Shown here one piece after another: positions 44,101 to 51,413 of a DNA stretch of 64,000 nt. Under the pieces are notes generated by a model. It was not told the DNA's origin, made no database searches, and saw nothing but the letters and a program-made list of their open reading frames with translations. The position numbers and the translations under genes are program-made. The stretch is from NCBI GenBank assembly GCA_018266255.1, contig JAFEAT010000019.1, positions 120,999 to 184,998 on the forward strand, read 5' to 3'. The stretch comes from Cyanobacteria bacterium SZAS-4 (lineage in GTDB: Bacteria > Cyanobacteriota > Vampirovibrionia > Obscuribacterales > Obscuribacteraceae). How positions within the stretch are numbered: position 1 is the stretch's first letter; each line of letters starts with the position of its first letter.

Positions 44101-45371
44101 GTCAATTTAGGATTGTTCGATGGTCCAAAGATCTTGATTCCGACCTGGGCGCTGCCGCTGAGGTTTTTTGCATCCACATACGAATTCTGCGTGTTAACAC
44201 CATCTTTGGTGACTAGGCGAGAAACATCTCCCAGGTCTTTTATATGACTATCGAAGTTGGCCGAATAGAGCGGCAGTTTCTTGCTCCAGTCGCTCACTGT
44301 TCCGTGGCTCGTCAGCTCGACATTGGCAAGTTTTGTCACCATGTCTTTCCATTCCAAGTTCTTCGTGTCGATTCTTACTTTCGCAGTAGTCGTCGCTTCG
44401 GGTGCCTTGATCGTGCCAATTACGGGGGCATCGAAAGAGAACTTCTGTGCCTCGGCTGACACGTCTGCGGTAATGCCTTTGCTGAGAATGCCTCCGCCTT
44501 CGATTTTGAAATCGAACAGTCCTTGCAGTTGCTCAAATTTCTTGCCACCTTCTGTGGTGCTGAGCGGGCGATCCGAAATCGCTCGCAAGAATGGCATCAT
44601 ATCTTCAGGATTTGCTCTACTAACGGTTGCTTTGAAGTTGTACTTATTGTCTTGCCAATTCTGCAGCTCTCCTGAGCCAATTCCAGACAAGTCAAAGCTT
44701 GTTGTATAGCCTTTCTTCGGCAGCTTGAAGGCCAGATAGAAAGGAGTTTTTTTGCTTTTGTGTGGCCAAACAAATTTCAATTTGATTTCGTTTAAATCGA
44801 CGACTTTCCATGCTTCTTCTTTGTTTGGAATGCGATCGATGAGATGCAGTTTGCCATTTTGAACTTGAAAATAGCGAATGTCTGGACCGAGTTCGAGCAG
44901 GTCATTAAAGTTCCAGTTGGCTTGAGCTGTTCGAATCGCCCAGATTTCTGGTTGAACAAAGTTGAGATGGCTGATCACCATTTTCTTGCTGAACAGGGGC
45001 AAGATGCCGATGCCAATTTCACTGTTACCCGCGATTATGAATGGTGCACCGTTCGACTCATACACTGCTAGCTTCGTGGTCTCGACTTCCAGACCGTTCA
45101 AGCCAAAAGACCAGGTCAGATGCCCGATTCTGACTTTGCGATGAAACATTTGAGTGAGCGCTGCCTGACAGTATGGTTTTGCCCAATCGATGTCGACGAG
45201 CAAGGCAACTCCAATCAAGATGACGATGAACGCCAGCCACATCGCCATGAACTTGCGAATGATCTTGATTGGAGCAAAAGTTGATTTGATAGATGCGTCA
45301 GTCGCGTTCGCGTCAGATGCTCCAGTCGCATTCGCTTCAGTCGCTTCAGATGGCGAGTCGCTTTGAATCAA
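41199..45371 (-). CDS. AsmA/TamB-superfamily envelope protein
   Basis: 1390 residues. A short cytoplasmic N-terminus with Ala/Asn/Thr repeats (EANATGASDANATDAS) precedes one TM anchor (41-60); then comes a very long beta-strand-rich periplasmic part typical of AsmA-like proteins, with repeated patterns of the kind G-x-V/L-S-x-S-G, and the AsmA-type C-terminal region (near 1170-1320, FKDMVSEFRLSKNIIYVDEL, LTHNTLDIEIAGKIP). Such proteins form hydrophobic grooves that carry phospholipids between membranes in diderms. It supports an outer membrane in this organism. Monocistronic, minus strand. Confidence 0.85.
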   Translation of the reverse strand: MIQSDSPSEATEANATGASDANATDASIKSTFAPIKIIRKFMAMWLAFIVILIGVALLVDIDWAKPYCQAALTQMFHRKVRIGHLTWSFGLNGLEVETTKLAVYESNGAPFIIAGNSEIGIGILPLFSKKMVISHLNFVQPEIWAIRTAQANWNFNDLLELGPDIRYFQVQNGKLHLIDRIPNKEEAWKVVDLNEIKLKFVWPHKSKKTPFYLAFKLPKKGYTTSFDLSGIGSGELQNWQDNKYNFKATVSRANPEDMMPFLRAISDRPLSTTEGGKKFEQLQGLFDFKIEGGGILSKGITADVSAEAQKFSFDAPVIGTIKAPEATTTAKVRIDTKNLEWKDMVTKLANVELTSHGTVSDWSKKLPLYSANFDSHIKDLGDVSRLVTKDGVNTQNSYVDAKNLSGSAQVGIKIFGPSNNPKLTTDVKSEGLPVEEFITRLPKQLAPALCLLGLSKTSQVKGEIKLIPDERVDITEGIIPVAGGIIKTEGSADLKTDEGKFFFHTDDLSLAKADQALYQSKMAMNELARLVFMTPKQKLNLDGLVDVNGVFEKLKNGGHNTSGTADFKDAEFSLSDGSLTAKHMNGHLKWNNDLVTIDKLAGTIGDGTFDLSGTASIRGTPSVNLKIHSTHLELNQLNTLLKVLKVHIPLLTEHQLRGRVHDLVLTVSGPRTYPNLYFKTTPEDLCYQPAGMTKPLRAKSGTIIYDHDVLTLQEVGFITHNDKVVTSLAIEQLSTNARVRGAIKVKSAGIDLSDVDFYLASSVMPKPLKKLYTDFLKEYQLSKVHGRVYGDATCEMKNDKPSLAGVLSLINVGAKFGAQRFPIEHVAGTLTASGTQLTLQDLSGALRNSHFSLNGQVENYQSALPNLRTELIASIDSKEMLELIPSFTDQFQKWKLAITSSGPLALRAKVNGNLKASEVNFSISSVASNRLVVSSPLGQLHQPLDESMKVEGALSISPNSMKVSSAQVSIGDSQLQAEGSVAWAYKDSAKTVLDLPRSTLSGSLKSPHPVPAKRLIALLEPSIAKNVGGTVDGNLNVSGTAYQPKATGKVVFSKISVPSFDVRDLSGFVNLEELSGSDQKAEVDFSEMQVGQIPVHQIKAELKLDADEQQVRQPKIHITNGRASLAGGAMAVTGWLDMNEHKLSLRTTLAKAQANKLSEQLFGHPGELSGTVDADVKFETEGNDYKDALSNLKGNGVVTVHSGIVTRFSQLQNKITQANLLHSGLFGFNLNNLLQSTVPVRTGKFKDMVSEFRLSKNIIYVDELTYNGDDMRLWGAGKANLTHNTLDIEIAGKIPRVTSSVFGSGTLGEMSKAITVQKIMNKVTMHQLENLPSLPVLGDLASDKPRAFAFKINSPLDKPKSVGQSIEKSFHWLPSKPKASAHPLPGLTPG

Positions 45372-45546
45372 ACGCGTTCACCGGATAGTCTCAACTTATT
45401 TGACATAAATTTCCGAGTTTCTAGCGACTTAGGCTATGACTTTTGATGCTTTGCGATTGGAGTTCTCGGCAGATCCATCTCGCTGGTTCTCAGGCTATCA
45501 CAATCGGCTTCGGTAGCCAAGAGTATCCAATAGGTTCTCTAAGTAC

Positions 45547-45864
45547 ATGTTACATCTGATTGAGGGCAAACCGTATCAAAAGGGAATATATCTTTTGGGC
45601 TTGAGCGACAACATGATGAGACTTGTGACCAAAGACATCGATATGGAAGAACTGGATAAGGCTTGTTGGCCGATCTTTCAGCAATTGATGGAAGAGTTGG
45701 GAGAGCGTTATCACAACTGGATTGTAGTGATAGAGCCGGTTTCGAAGGAATATTTCCTCGGTCAAGACGATCAGGAGGTGTTATCGAGGGCTCGAAAGAA
45801 ACATCCGTTAGGTGTTTTCTTTGCTTATCGATTGAACGAAAACCCAGCCATCGACTCGTTGTAG
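45547..45864 (+). CDS. Hypothetical protein
   Basis: 105 residues, unrecognised, soluble alpha/beta: LIEGKPYQKGIYLLGLSD, a helix DMEELDKACWPIFQQLMEEL, then a hydrophobic strand NWIVVIEPVS. No signal, TM or cysteine motif. It precedes the dead aspartic-protease-like gene by 57 bases on the same strand, separated only by a short triple repeat, so the two may be one operon. Confidence 0.55.
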   Translation: MLHLIEGKPYQKGIYLLGLSDNMMRLVTKDIDMEELDKACWPIFQQLMEELGERYHNWIVVIEPVSKEYFLGQDDQEVLSRARKKHPLGVFFAYRLNENPAIDSL

Positions 45865-45876
45865 AGAGCGATTGCG

Positions 45877-45935
45877 TTGTGGCAAACAAGCAGAAATTTG
45901 TGGCAGACGAGCAAATAAATTGTGGCAGACGAGGA
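45877..45935 (+). repeat. Three tandem repeats of about 21 bases
   Basis: TTGTGGCA(A/G)AC(A/G)AG recurs at 45877, 45898 and 45920 (periods 21 and 22). The last copy contains the GTG start of the following gene, so slippage here could create or remove start sites. Confidence 0.7.
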
Positions 45936-46332
45936 TTCACCTTTGTACTTAGCTAAGTCGAAAACAATTAAGGGACAGATCGACGGAGCCGGGCGCGTGC
46001 TGCTACCGGTTACGTTGATGGCATCGGACGGTTTTGAGTTAGTTGTCGAAGCGGTGATCAATTTGGAGTTCACCGGTGCAATTGTCGTGCCCGAAACCCT
46101 CGCTCGCTCGATCGGATGGCGCTGTCTAGGCGCTCGCCGGGTGCAGATCGGCAGTCATGTCGAGCTGTTGCATCATTACATTGGTCTGATGTCGATTGGT
46201 GGCACAACTCAAACCGTCGTCGCTCTGGGCAGTTACAGAAACGTGGCAGAAGTCGGGCACAAGCTGCTTTCAGGCAGGCGGCTGACGGTCGATTTTGGCA
46301 CGCAAGAAGTTATCGTTGAAAATTCCCAGTAG
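45922..46332 (+). CDS. Retropepsin-like (clan AA) fold without the catalytic aspartate
   Basis: 136 residues. The pattern fits small bacterial clan AA aspartic protease proteins: a beta strand leading to the active-site loop, the flap region, and a C-terminal VGHKLLSGRRLTVDFGTQEVIVE of the ILG-like type. The family motif D-T-G-F-x-G before LVLP is VINLEFTGAIVVP here, so the catalytic Asp and the following Thr-Gly are gone. No proteolysis is expected; it may be a peptide-binding or structural domain. The start is GTG 45922 within a triple repeat. Confidence 0.65.
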   Translation: MADEDSPLYLAKSKTIKGQIDGAGRVLLPVTLMASDGFELVVEAVINLEFTGAIVVPETLARSIGWRCLGARRVQIGSHVELLHHYIGLMSIGGTTQTVVALGSYRNVAEVGHKLLSGRRLTVDFGTQEVIVENSQ

Positions 46333-46357
46333 GCAACGAGTGACTCAAATCGTCAAG

Positions 46358-47635
46358 TTAACAAAGATGGTTTTCGTAGGCATAGCGAACGAGAGCGGCA
46401 CGACTACCCAGGTTCAGCTTCTTGCGCAGTCTGCTGACGTGAACTTCGGTTGTGCCTTCAGTGATATGAAGTGTTTCTGCAATCTCTCTGTTCGATAGAC
46501 CAGCAGCCACATTCCGCAAAACTTCGATCTCCCGAGTGCTTAATTGAACGCGAACTTTTTCACGGCTTTCATTGCGTTCAGTAATCTCTCTAGTGGAATT
46601 GACGACAGTGCTCAACTGGCTACAGAGCTCGGTTAGCTTGTCGATACTGGTGCTTTGCGTTTCGACGATTTGATAGAGTCGGGCTTGACTGATTGCAATC
46701 GAAAGTTGATTGGCAATGCGAGTAAGCAAGTTTATTTCGCTCACGGTCCAGCAGCGCGCGTAGTCGCATTGATCTAGATGTAGCAGTCCCATGAGCCGCC
46801 CGCGATAAACCAGTGGCACCATGATCATCGAAAGAATTTGGAACTGAATCAACTCAGCCCGAACATCTTTGGCGAAGGCGAACGTGTCATCTTGCATAAC
46901 CACAAGCGGACGTCGTTCTCCAACGTCTAACAGCAAGTCGTGATATTGCGAAAAGAGGATACTTTTTTCCGACATGGCTTCGAGGTGTTCCGGCGTGAGT
47001 TGCCGAACGATGCGGATGCTGCTGGTCGGATCAGACGTTAGACAGATGATGGCGCGGGAAATTTTCAACTCGCTGGAAAGGCTTTGCACTGCCTTGTCCA
47101 CGATGTCCGCTAGGTCGAGAGAACCGTGAATGCTAATGATCAATCGATTCAGCAAAGCTTCGTCTCTAGACGACTGTTCGACCCGCTGATATGTCTCTCT
47201 CAAATTCTCAAGCAACATCGCGCGTTGCAAGTTTGTTGTGATCGATCGAGGCAAAAACTTTTGATACTCAGTAATCTTTGGCAAGTAGTCACTTGCGCCA
47301 GAAAGCAAGATCTTCAAAGCGAGATCTGGACTGTCGACACTGGTGATAACAATTATTGGACAGTGAGGAACTGCATCATGCAGTGTTTGAACGAGTTGAC
47401 CGTCAATGTTGTCAGGCAGCTCGTAATCCATAACGACTACATCAAAGCGTCCCGTCTGTAGTTTCGCCAGTGATTCTTCTGCGCTGGTGGCGGTCTCGAC
47501 ACCATAAAGATGAGATTGAGACAAAATCGCGTTACGACAAAGTTCCTGCTCAGCCTTATTGTGGGCTATGAGCAACACCAGGCGTTCGCTTGTTTCAGTG
47601 CTAGTTGCACTGTCACTCACTGAAATTGACTCCAT
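46358..47635 (-). CDS. LuxR-family response regulator with receiver, GAF and HTH domains
   Basis: 425 residues: receiver (about 18-135) with the phosphorylatable Asp70 in VVVMDYELPD and Lys in DYLPK; GAF domain (about 160-325) ending HLDQCDYARCWTVSEINLL; C-terminal LuxR HTH (about 360-425: LSTREIEVLRNVAAGLSNRE). The acidic pair that binds Mg2+ at the end of strand 1 is missing (LLIAHNKAEQ in place of LIVDDE), so phosphorylation may be weak or absent. The GAF would sense a ligand. The receiver-GAF-HTH order is uncommon but coherent. No kinase gene adjoins. Confidence 0.88.
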   Translation of the reverse strand: MESISVSDSATSTETSERLVLLIAHNKAEQELCRNAILSQSHLYGVETATSAEESLAKLQTGRFDVVVMDYELPDNIDGQLVQTLHDAVPHCPIIVITSVDSPDLALKILLSGASDYLPKITEYQKFLPRSITTNLQRAMLLENLRETYQRVEQSSRDEALLNRLIISIHGSLDLADIVDKAVQSLSSELKISRAIICLTSDPTSSIRIVRQLTPEHLEAMSEKSILFSQYHDLLLDVGERRPLVVMQDDTFAFAKDVRAELIQFQILSMIMVPLVYRGRLMGLLHLDQCDYARCWTVSEINLLTRIANQLSIAISQARLYQIVETQSTSIDKLTELCSQLSTVVNSTREITERNESREKVRVQLSTREIEVLRNVAAGLSNREIAETLHITEGTTEVHVSRLRKKLNLGSRAALVRYAYENHLC

Positions 47636-47769
47636 CTGGGCTTTCCATTACTACCTAGACACTATATGTATCAGACCGCGCCGCCTAACATTGATAACAT
47701 AAGCCAGACCATAAACAATTATTGCCCAGCATATAGGACTCGTCATTCTCGTTTTGGTATAAAAAATAT

Positions 47770-47922
47770 AGTTGCTGGTTTGCAATTATCGGTCCGAATC
47801 TCGCAAGGAAGCTTTCTTTAACTAAAGACCCTCACCAAAAGCCCCCCAGACCTCTTGTTGAGGTATTGAAGAATCCTACGAGAATTAAAGAGCAGCCTTC
47901 CCTCCGGCTGCTCTTTTATTTG
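47770..47922 (+). ncRNA. Candidate small RNA in the gap before the 93-residue gene
   Basis: The 490-base gap 47636-48126 has no good gene, but an extended -10 element TGGTATAAA (47755-47763) is followed about 125 bases later by a strong terminator. Between them lies CCTC/GAGG hairpin potential and no open frame with a ribosome site. The transcript would be about 150 bases. Promoter and terminator are seen; transcription is inferred. Confidence 0.4.
47888..47922 (+). terminator. Rho-independent terminator
   Basis: A perfect 11-bp stem AAAGAGCAGCC / GGCTGCTCTTT (47888-47898, 47907-47917), loop of 8 bases, then TTTTATTT. No annotated plus-strand gene ends before it, which is the reason to suspect a small RNA upstream. 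The A-run makes it weakly bidirectional. Confidence 0.85.
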
Positions 47923-47994
47923 GCCCCTTTTTGAAGGTTGGCTGGCGCGAAACCCTAACAGGCTGAGCGTCTTTAACGGGCAGAACCATACCTG

Positions 47995-48028
47995 TTCGTT
48001 CCTAAAGCGATATCGCTTTAGAAACGAA
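47995..48028. repeat. Palindromic intergenic repeat, copy 2 (extended)
   Basis: A 34-base palindrome with 16 of 17 possible pairs, TTCGTT and AACGAA flanking the same 18-mer TAAAGCGATATCGCTTTA found at 25148-25165. Intergenic, between the candidate small RNA and the 93-residue gene. Confidence 0.8.
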
Positions 48029-48126
48029 AGGGGGTATTTCGAAGGCTTATAGCGCAGCCAGAAACCCAGGCTGGTGCCCAAATTTCTCTGAGGGCAACTC
48101 GCTTGCCCCCATCATTTTCCATAAAA

Positions 48127-48408
48127 CTAAGTTGCGCCCGTTCCTGACATGCGAATCGGTTGTCTGCCGCGCTGCAAATAAACCTTGACCAGCTTCTTGT
48201 GCGCTACGCCTTTGACGTCTGATAAGTCGGCGACGTAAGGGAGAACTTCTGGATTGAACTCCATCTTGCCAACTGCTTCACCAAGCTCATCAAAAAATCG
48301 TCCGCTGATTTCATAGTCGCCATCCGGGAAAGATTCGACTTCAGGATTGAGAAAGTACCCGACATGTTGAGCCGTCGGTGTATATATATTGACTTTGACG
48401 TCCGTCAT
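48127..48408 (-). CDS. Small hypothetical protein
   Basis: 93 residues, unrecognised, beta-rich and soluble (VNIYTPTAQHVGYFLNPE, DGDYEISGRFFDELGE), ending in a basic Arg/Gln/Gly stretch. A strong GGAGCAGGAA precedes the ATG directly. It stands alone on the minus strand, divergent from rpsO. Confidence 0.65.
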   Translation of the reverse strand: MTDVKVNIYTPTAQHVGYFLNPEVESFPDGDYEISGRFFDELGEAVGKMEFNPEVLPYVADLSDVKGVAHKKLVKVYLQRGRQPIRMSGTGAT

Positions 48409-48695
48409 TTCCTGCTCCCCTGTTATTCCTGGTCAAGGCAATTTTGGCATCTTTCCGCCTTTTCGTTGCTGTTGGCATGCCACTATTAAGAAAGGCATGA
48501 AGCGAGCATCTGTCCTCGATCCGGCGCCAGGGACGGGGATCGTTAATAAAAAATGTCTGCGACTGATGAGATTTTAAGGCGACAATTCTACATAAACAAT
48601 GATGATTAGTCTGCCAAAGCAAGCCCAGTGGCTCAAAGGTGATATTATTTACGAACACCAAAATACAATCTATAAACAGGAACGAAAGTAGACAG

Positions 48696-48962
48696 ATGCT
48701 TTTACAAGAACGCAAGCAAGAAGTAATCGAAGCACACCGCACGCACGGCAAAGATACGGGTTCTCCGGAAGTGCAGGTGGCGATGCTGACAGAGCGCATC
48801 AACCAGCTGACAGAGCACCTTCGGTCGCACCCAAAAGATTTCCATAGTCGCCGTGGACTTTTGATGATGGTTGGAAAGAGACGCCGGCTCCTGCAATACA
48901 TCAGCAGAGAAAGCCAAGAAAGATATAAGAGCCTCATTGAGAAGCTCGGACTCAGACGGTAA
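48696..48962 (+). CDS. rpsO: 30S ribosomal protein S15
   Basis: 88 residues, family length. HGKDTGSPEVQVAMLTERI, the HxxDFHSRRGLLMMVGKRRRLL core and YKSLIEKLGLRR match throughout. The open frame begins 19 codons earlier, but the S15 N-terminus is at ATG 48696. A terminator and then pnp follow, the usual rpsO-pnp pair. In E. coli S15 binds its own leader; the 287-base gap upstream would be the place to look. Confidence 0.96.
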   Translation: MLLQERKQEVIEAHRTHGKDTGSPEVQVAMLTERINQLTEHLRSHPKDFHSRRGLLMMVGKRRRLLQYISRESQERYKSLIEKLGLRR

Positions 48963-48968
48963 ATCAAT

Positions 48969-49001
48969 ATTGGCGGGCAATTGCTGCTCGCCAATTTTTT
49001 T
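48969..49001 (+). terminator. Terminator between rpsO and pnp
   Basis: The stem ATTGGCG / CGCCAAT (48969-48975, 48989-48995) has an inner GCA/TGC pair and is followed by a T7 run. In enteric bacteria the same location is a partial terminator with pnp read-through. Confidence 0.88.
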
Positions 49002-49145
49002 CGCTGCCGCGTGGAGTGATCTCCCTTGACGGCCTAACCCAGACGTTTAGTGAAATTCAAATCGCGAGCAGCACCGTCACAAGCCGGTGTGCTTACTGAC
49101 GTGTCGAAAATTTTTAGAGAAAGAAAAGAAGAGAGGGATAATTTC

Positions 49146-51284
49146 GTGCAAACAATTCAAAGTCAACAGACTGTTTTCGAAGTAGACGGAAAGCAAATCA
49201 CTGTCAGAACAGGACGCATGGCTAAGCAAGCATCTGGTGCTTGTGAAGTCTACTGCGGAGATTCAATGGTGTTGGTGAACGCCACCGAAAGTAAGACCAT
49301 TCGCGAAGGTATCGATTATTTCCCGCTTCTCGTTGATTACGAAGAGAAATTGTATGCAGTCGGTCGGGTGCCAGGAAGCTTTGGACGCCGCGAAGGTAAG
49401 GCTCCAGACAAAGCAATTTTGACCAGCCGTTTGATCGACAGACCGATCAGACCGCTTTTCCCAGAAGGCTATCGCAACGACGTTCAAATCACAGCGACGA
49501 CTATGAGCGCCGATCATGACCATCCAACAGACACTCTGGCTATGCTTGGTGCTTCTATTGCAATTGGATTAGCTGGGTTGCCATTCAATGGACCGATTGG
49601 CGCAGTGCGTGTCGGTCGCGTCAACGGCAAGTTCATCGGCAATCCAAGCTATGCACAGATAGAAGAGTCAGACATCGACCTGGTTGTAGCCGGTACAGAA
49701 AATTCAATCATGATGGTTGAAGCTGGTTGCAAATTGGTGACTGAAAAAGACATCCTTGCTGCAATCGACTATGCGCACAATCTGATTAAGAAGCAGGTGG
49801 AAGTTCAGCGCAACTTTTTTCGCAGCCTTGGGATTCAGCAAAAGTCATTCGAGCCAGCGGCGAAAAAAGCAGGGCTCAAAGAACTCATCGTCGAACATTG
49901 CACCGACAAGCTCAAGCAATCGATGGCAGGAGTCACAGATAAAGCGGTTCGAAACGGATTCCTCGATGAAGCCAAAGCGCTTCTCAAGGAAGCGATCCAA
50001 CAACTTCCCGAAGAACATGAGTTGCGAACTGTCAGCGATAGAACGATAGCCGAGTACATGGAAGAAGTCGAAGCTGAAATCATGCGCGCTCAAGTTCTAG
50101 ACACCGGTGCCAGAGCCGATGGACGCCGTTGCGATGAAATTAGACCGATCACTGTCGAATGTGGAATTTTGGCCAGAACCCACGGCACAGGCTTGTTCAC
50201 ACGCGGTACGACGCAAGTATTGTCTGTTGCTACCTTGGGAATCGGTAGCGACGCTCAAAGATTGGATTCAATTGATCCGCAGACAGAGAAGCGCTACATG
50301 CATCATTACAACTTCCCTGGCTTCTCAGTTGGCGAAGTAAAACCAAATCGTGGACCAGGACGTCGCGAAATCGGACACGGCGCATTGGCAGAAAGAGCGC
50401 TGATTCCAGTGCTTCCAAGTCTGGCTGATTTCCCTTACACGATTCGTGTTGTTTCAGAAGTGCTTGAATCGAATGGTTCAACTTCGATGGCATCGACTTG
50501 CGGATCGAGTCTAGCTCTCGCTGATGCCGGTGTGCCGATCAGTCACACAGTTGGTGGCATCGCGATGGGATTGATTTTGGAAGGCGACAAGTTCGCCATT
50601 CTTTCAGACATTCAAGGTCTTGAAGACTTCCTTGGCGACATGGACTTCAAGGTAGCTGGATCGAGAGATGGTATCACTGCCTTGCAGATGGACATCAAGA
50701 TCGAAGGTATCTCACTGGCAATAATGCACTTGGCTCTCGAACAGGCTAAGCGCGGACGTCTTCACATCATCGACAAGATGGAAGCAGTGATGCCTAGACC
50801 AAGAGCCGAAATGTCTAAGTGGGCACCACGCATTTTGACTTTGCACATTAATCCGGAAGACATCGGCACAGTGATTGGACCTGGCGGAAAGATGATTCGA
50901 CGAATCATCGAAGAAACCGGCGCCACCATCGACATTGAAGACGACGGTACAGTGTTGGTTGGCAGTGTTGATCAGGCAGGCGGCCAAGCTGCTCGCGATT
51001 GGATTCAACGCCTTGTGCAACGAATCGAAGTAAATGGCGTGTATGAAGGGCGTGTCACCCGCATCATACCGATGGGTTGCTTCGTTGAAGTGCTACCTGG
51101 AAAAGAAGGCATGGTGCACATCTCGCAACTCGAAAATCATCGCGTTGAGAAAGTGGAAGACGTTGTTGCAGTCGGCAAGCGCGTAATCGTGAAAGTGCGA
51201 GAAATCGACGATCGCAATCGCGTCAACTTGACGATGAAAGGCGTGTCAGACGAGGAAAAGGCGCAGTTCGAACCGAAGGGTTAG
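49146..51284 (+). CDS. pnp: Polyribonucleotide nucleotidyltransferase (PNPase)
   Basis: A phosphorolytic 3'-5' exoribonuclease of the RNA degradosome. 712 residues: two RNase PH domains (about 10-145 and 310-545, with the FTRGTTQVLSVATLG and GDMDFKVAGSRDGITALQMD segments), a KH domain (IGPGGKMIRRIIEETGATI) and S1 (YEGRVTRIIPMGCFVEVLPG) to the end. The start is GTG 49146, decided by GAGAGGGA seven bases upstream; the frame upstream of it is not PNPase-like. Confidence 0.96.
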   Translation: MQTIQSQQTVFEVDGKQITVRTGRMAKQASGACEVYCGDSMVLVNATESKTIREGIDYFPLLVDYEEKLYAVGRVPGSFGRREGKAPDKAILTSRLIDRPIRPLFPEGYRNDVQITATTMSADHDHPTDTLAMLGASIAIGLAGLPFNGPIGAVRVGRVNGKFIGNPSYAQIEESDIDLVVAGTENSIMMVEAGCKLVTEKDILAAIDYAHNLIKKQVEVQRNFFRSLGIQQKSFEPAAKKAGLKELIVEHCTDKLKQSMAGVTDKAVRNGFLDEAKALLKEAIQQLPEEHELRTVSDRTIAEYMEEVEAEIMRAQVLDTGARADGRRCDEIRPITVECGILARTHGTGLFTRGTTQVLSVATLGIGSDAQRLDSIDPQTEKRYMHHYNFPGFSVGEVKPNRGPGRREIGHGALAERALIPVLPSLADFPYTIRVVSEVLESNGSTSMASTCGSSLALADAGVPISHTVGGIAMGLILEGDKFAILSDIQGLEDFLGDMDFKVAGSRDGITALQMDIKIEGISLAIMHLALEQAKRGRLHIIDKMEAVMPRPRAEMSKWAPRILTLHINPEDIGTVIGPGGKMIRRIIEETGATIDIEDDGTVLVGSVDQAGGQAARDWIQRLVQRIEVNGVYEGRVTRIIPMGCFVEVLPGKEGMVHISQLENHRVEKVEDVVAVGKRVIVKVREIDDRNRVNLTMKGVSDEEKAQFEPKG

Positions 51285-51413
51285 AACTCGGTCGGCATTC
51301 GTCAAATCGGCTATCCTAAGATAAGTTGAGTTACTTTTGGAGTGGCAGCCTCGCTGTATATGCTCTCTGGGTGCAATCGCTATCTTCTGGATGGGTTTCC
51401 GTCATTCCTAAAT

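Noticed and set aside
47818..48081. 87-codon minus-strand frame
   Set aside because: It crosses a strong terminator and a 34-base palindrome and shows no family pattern or ribosome site.
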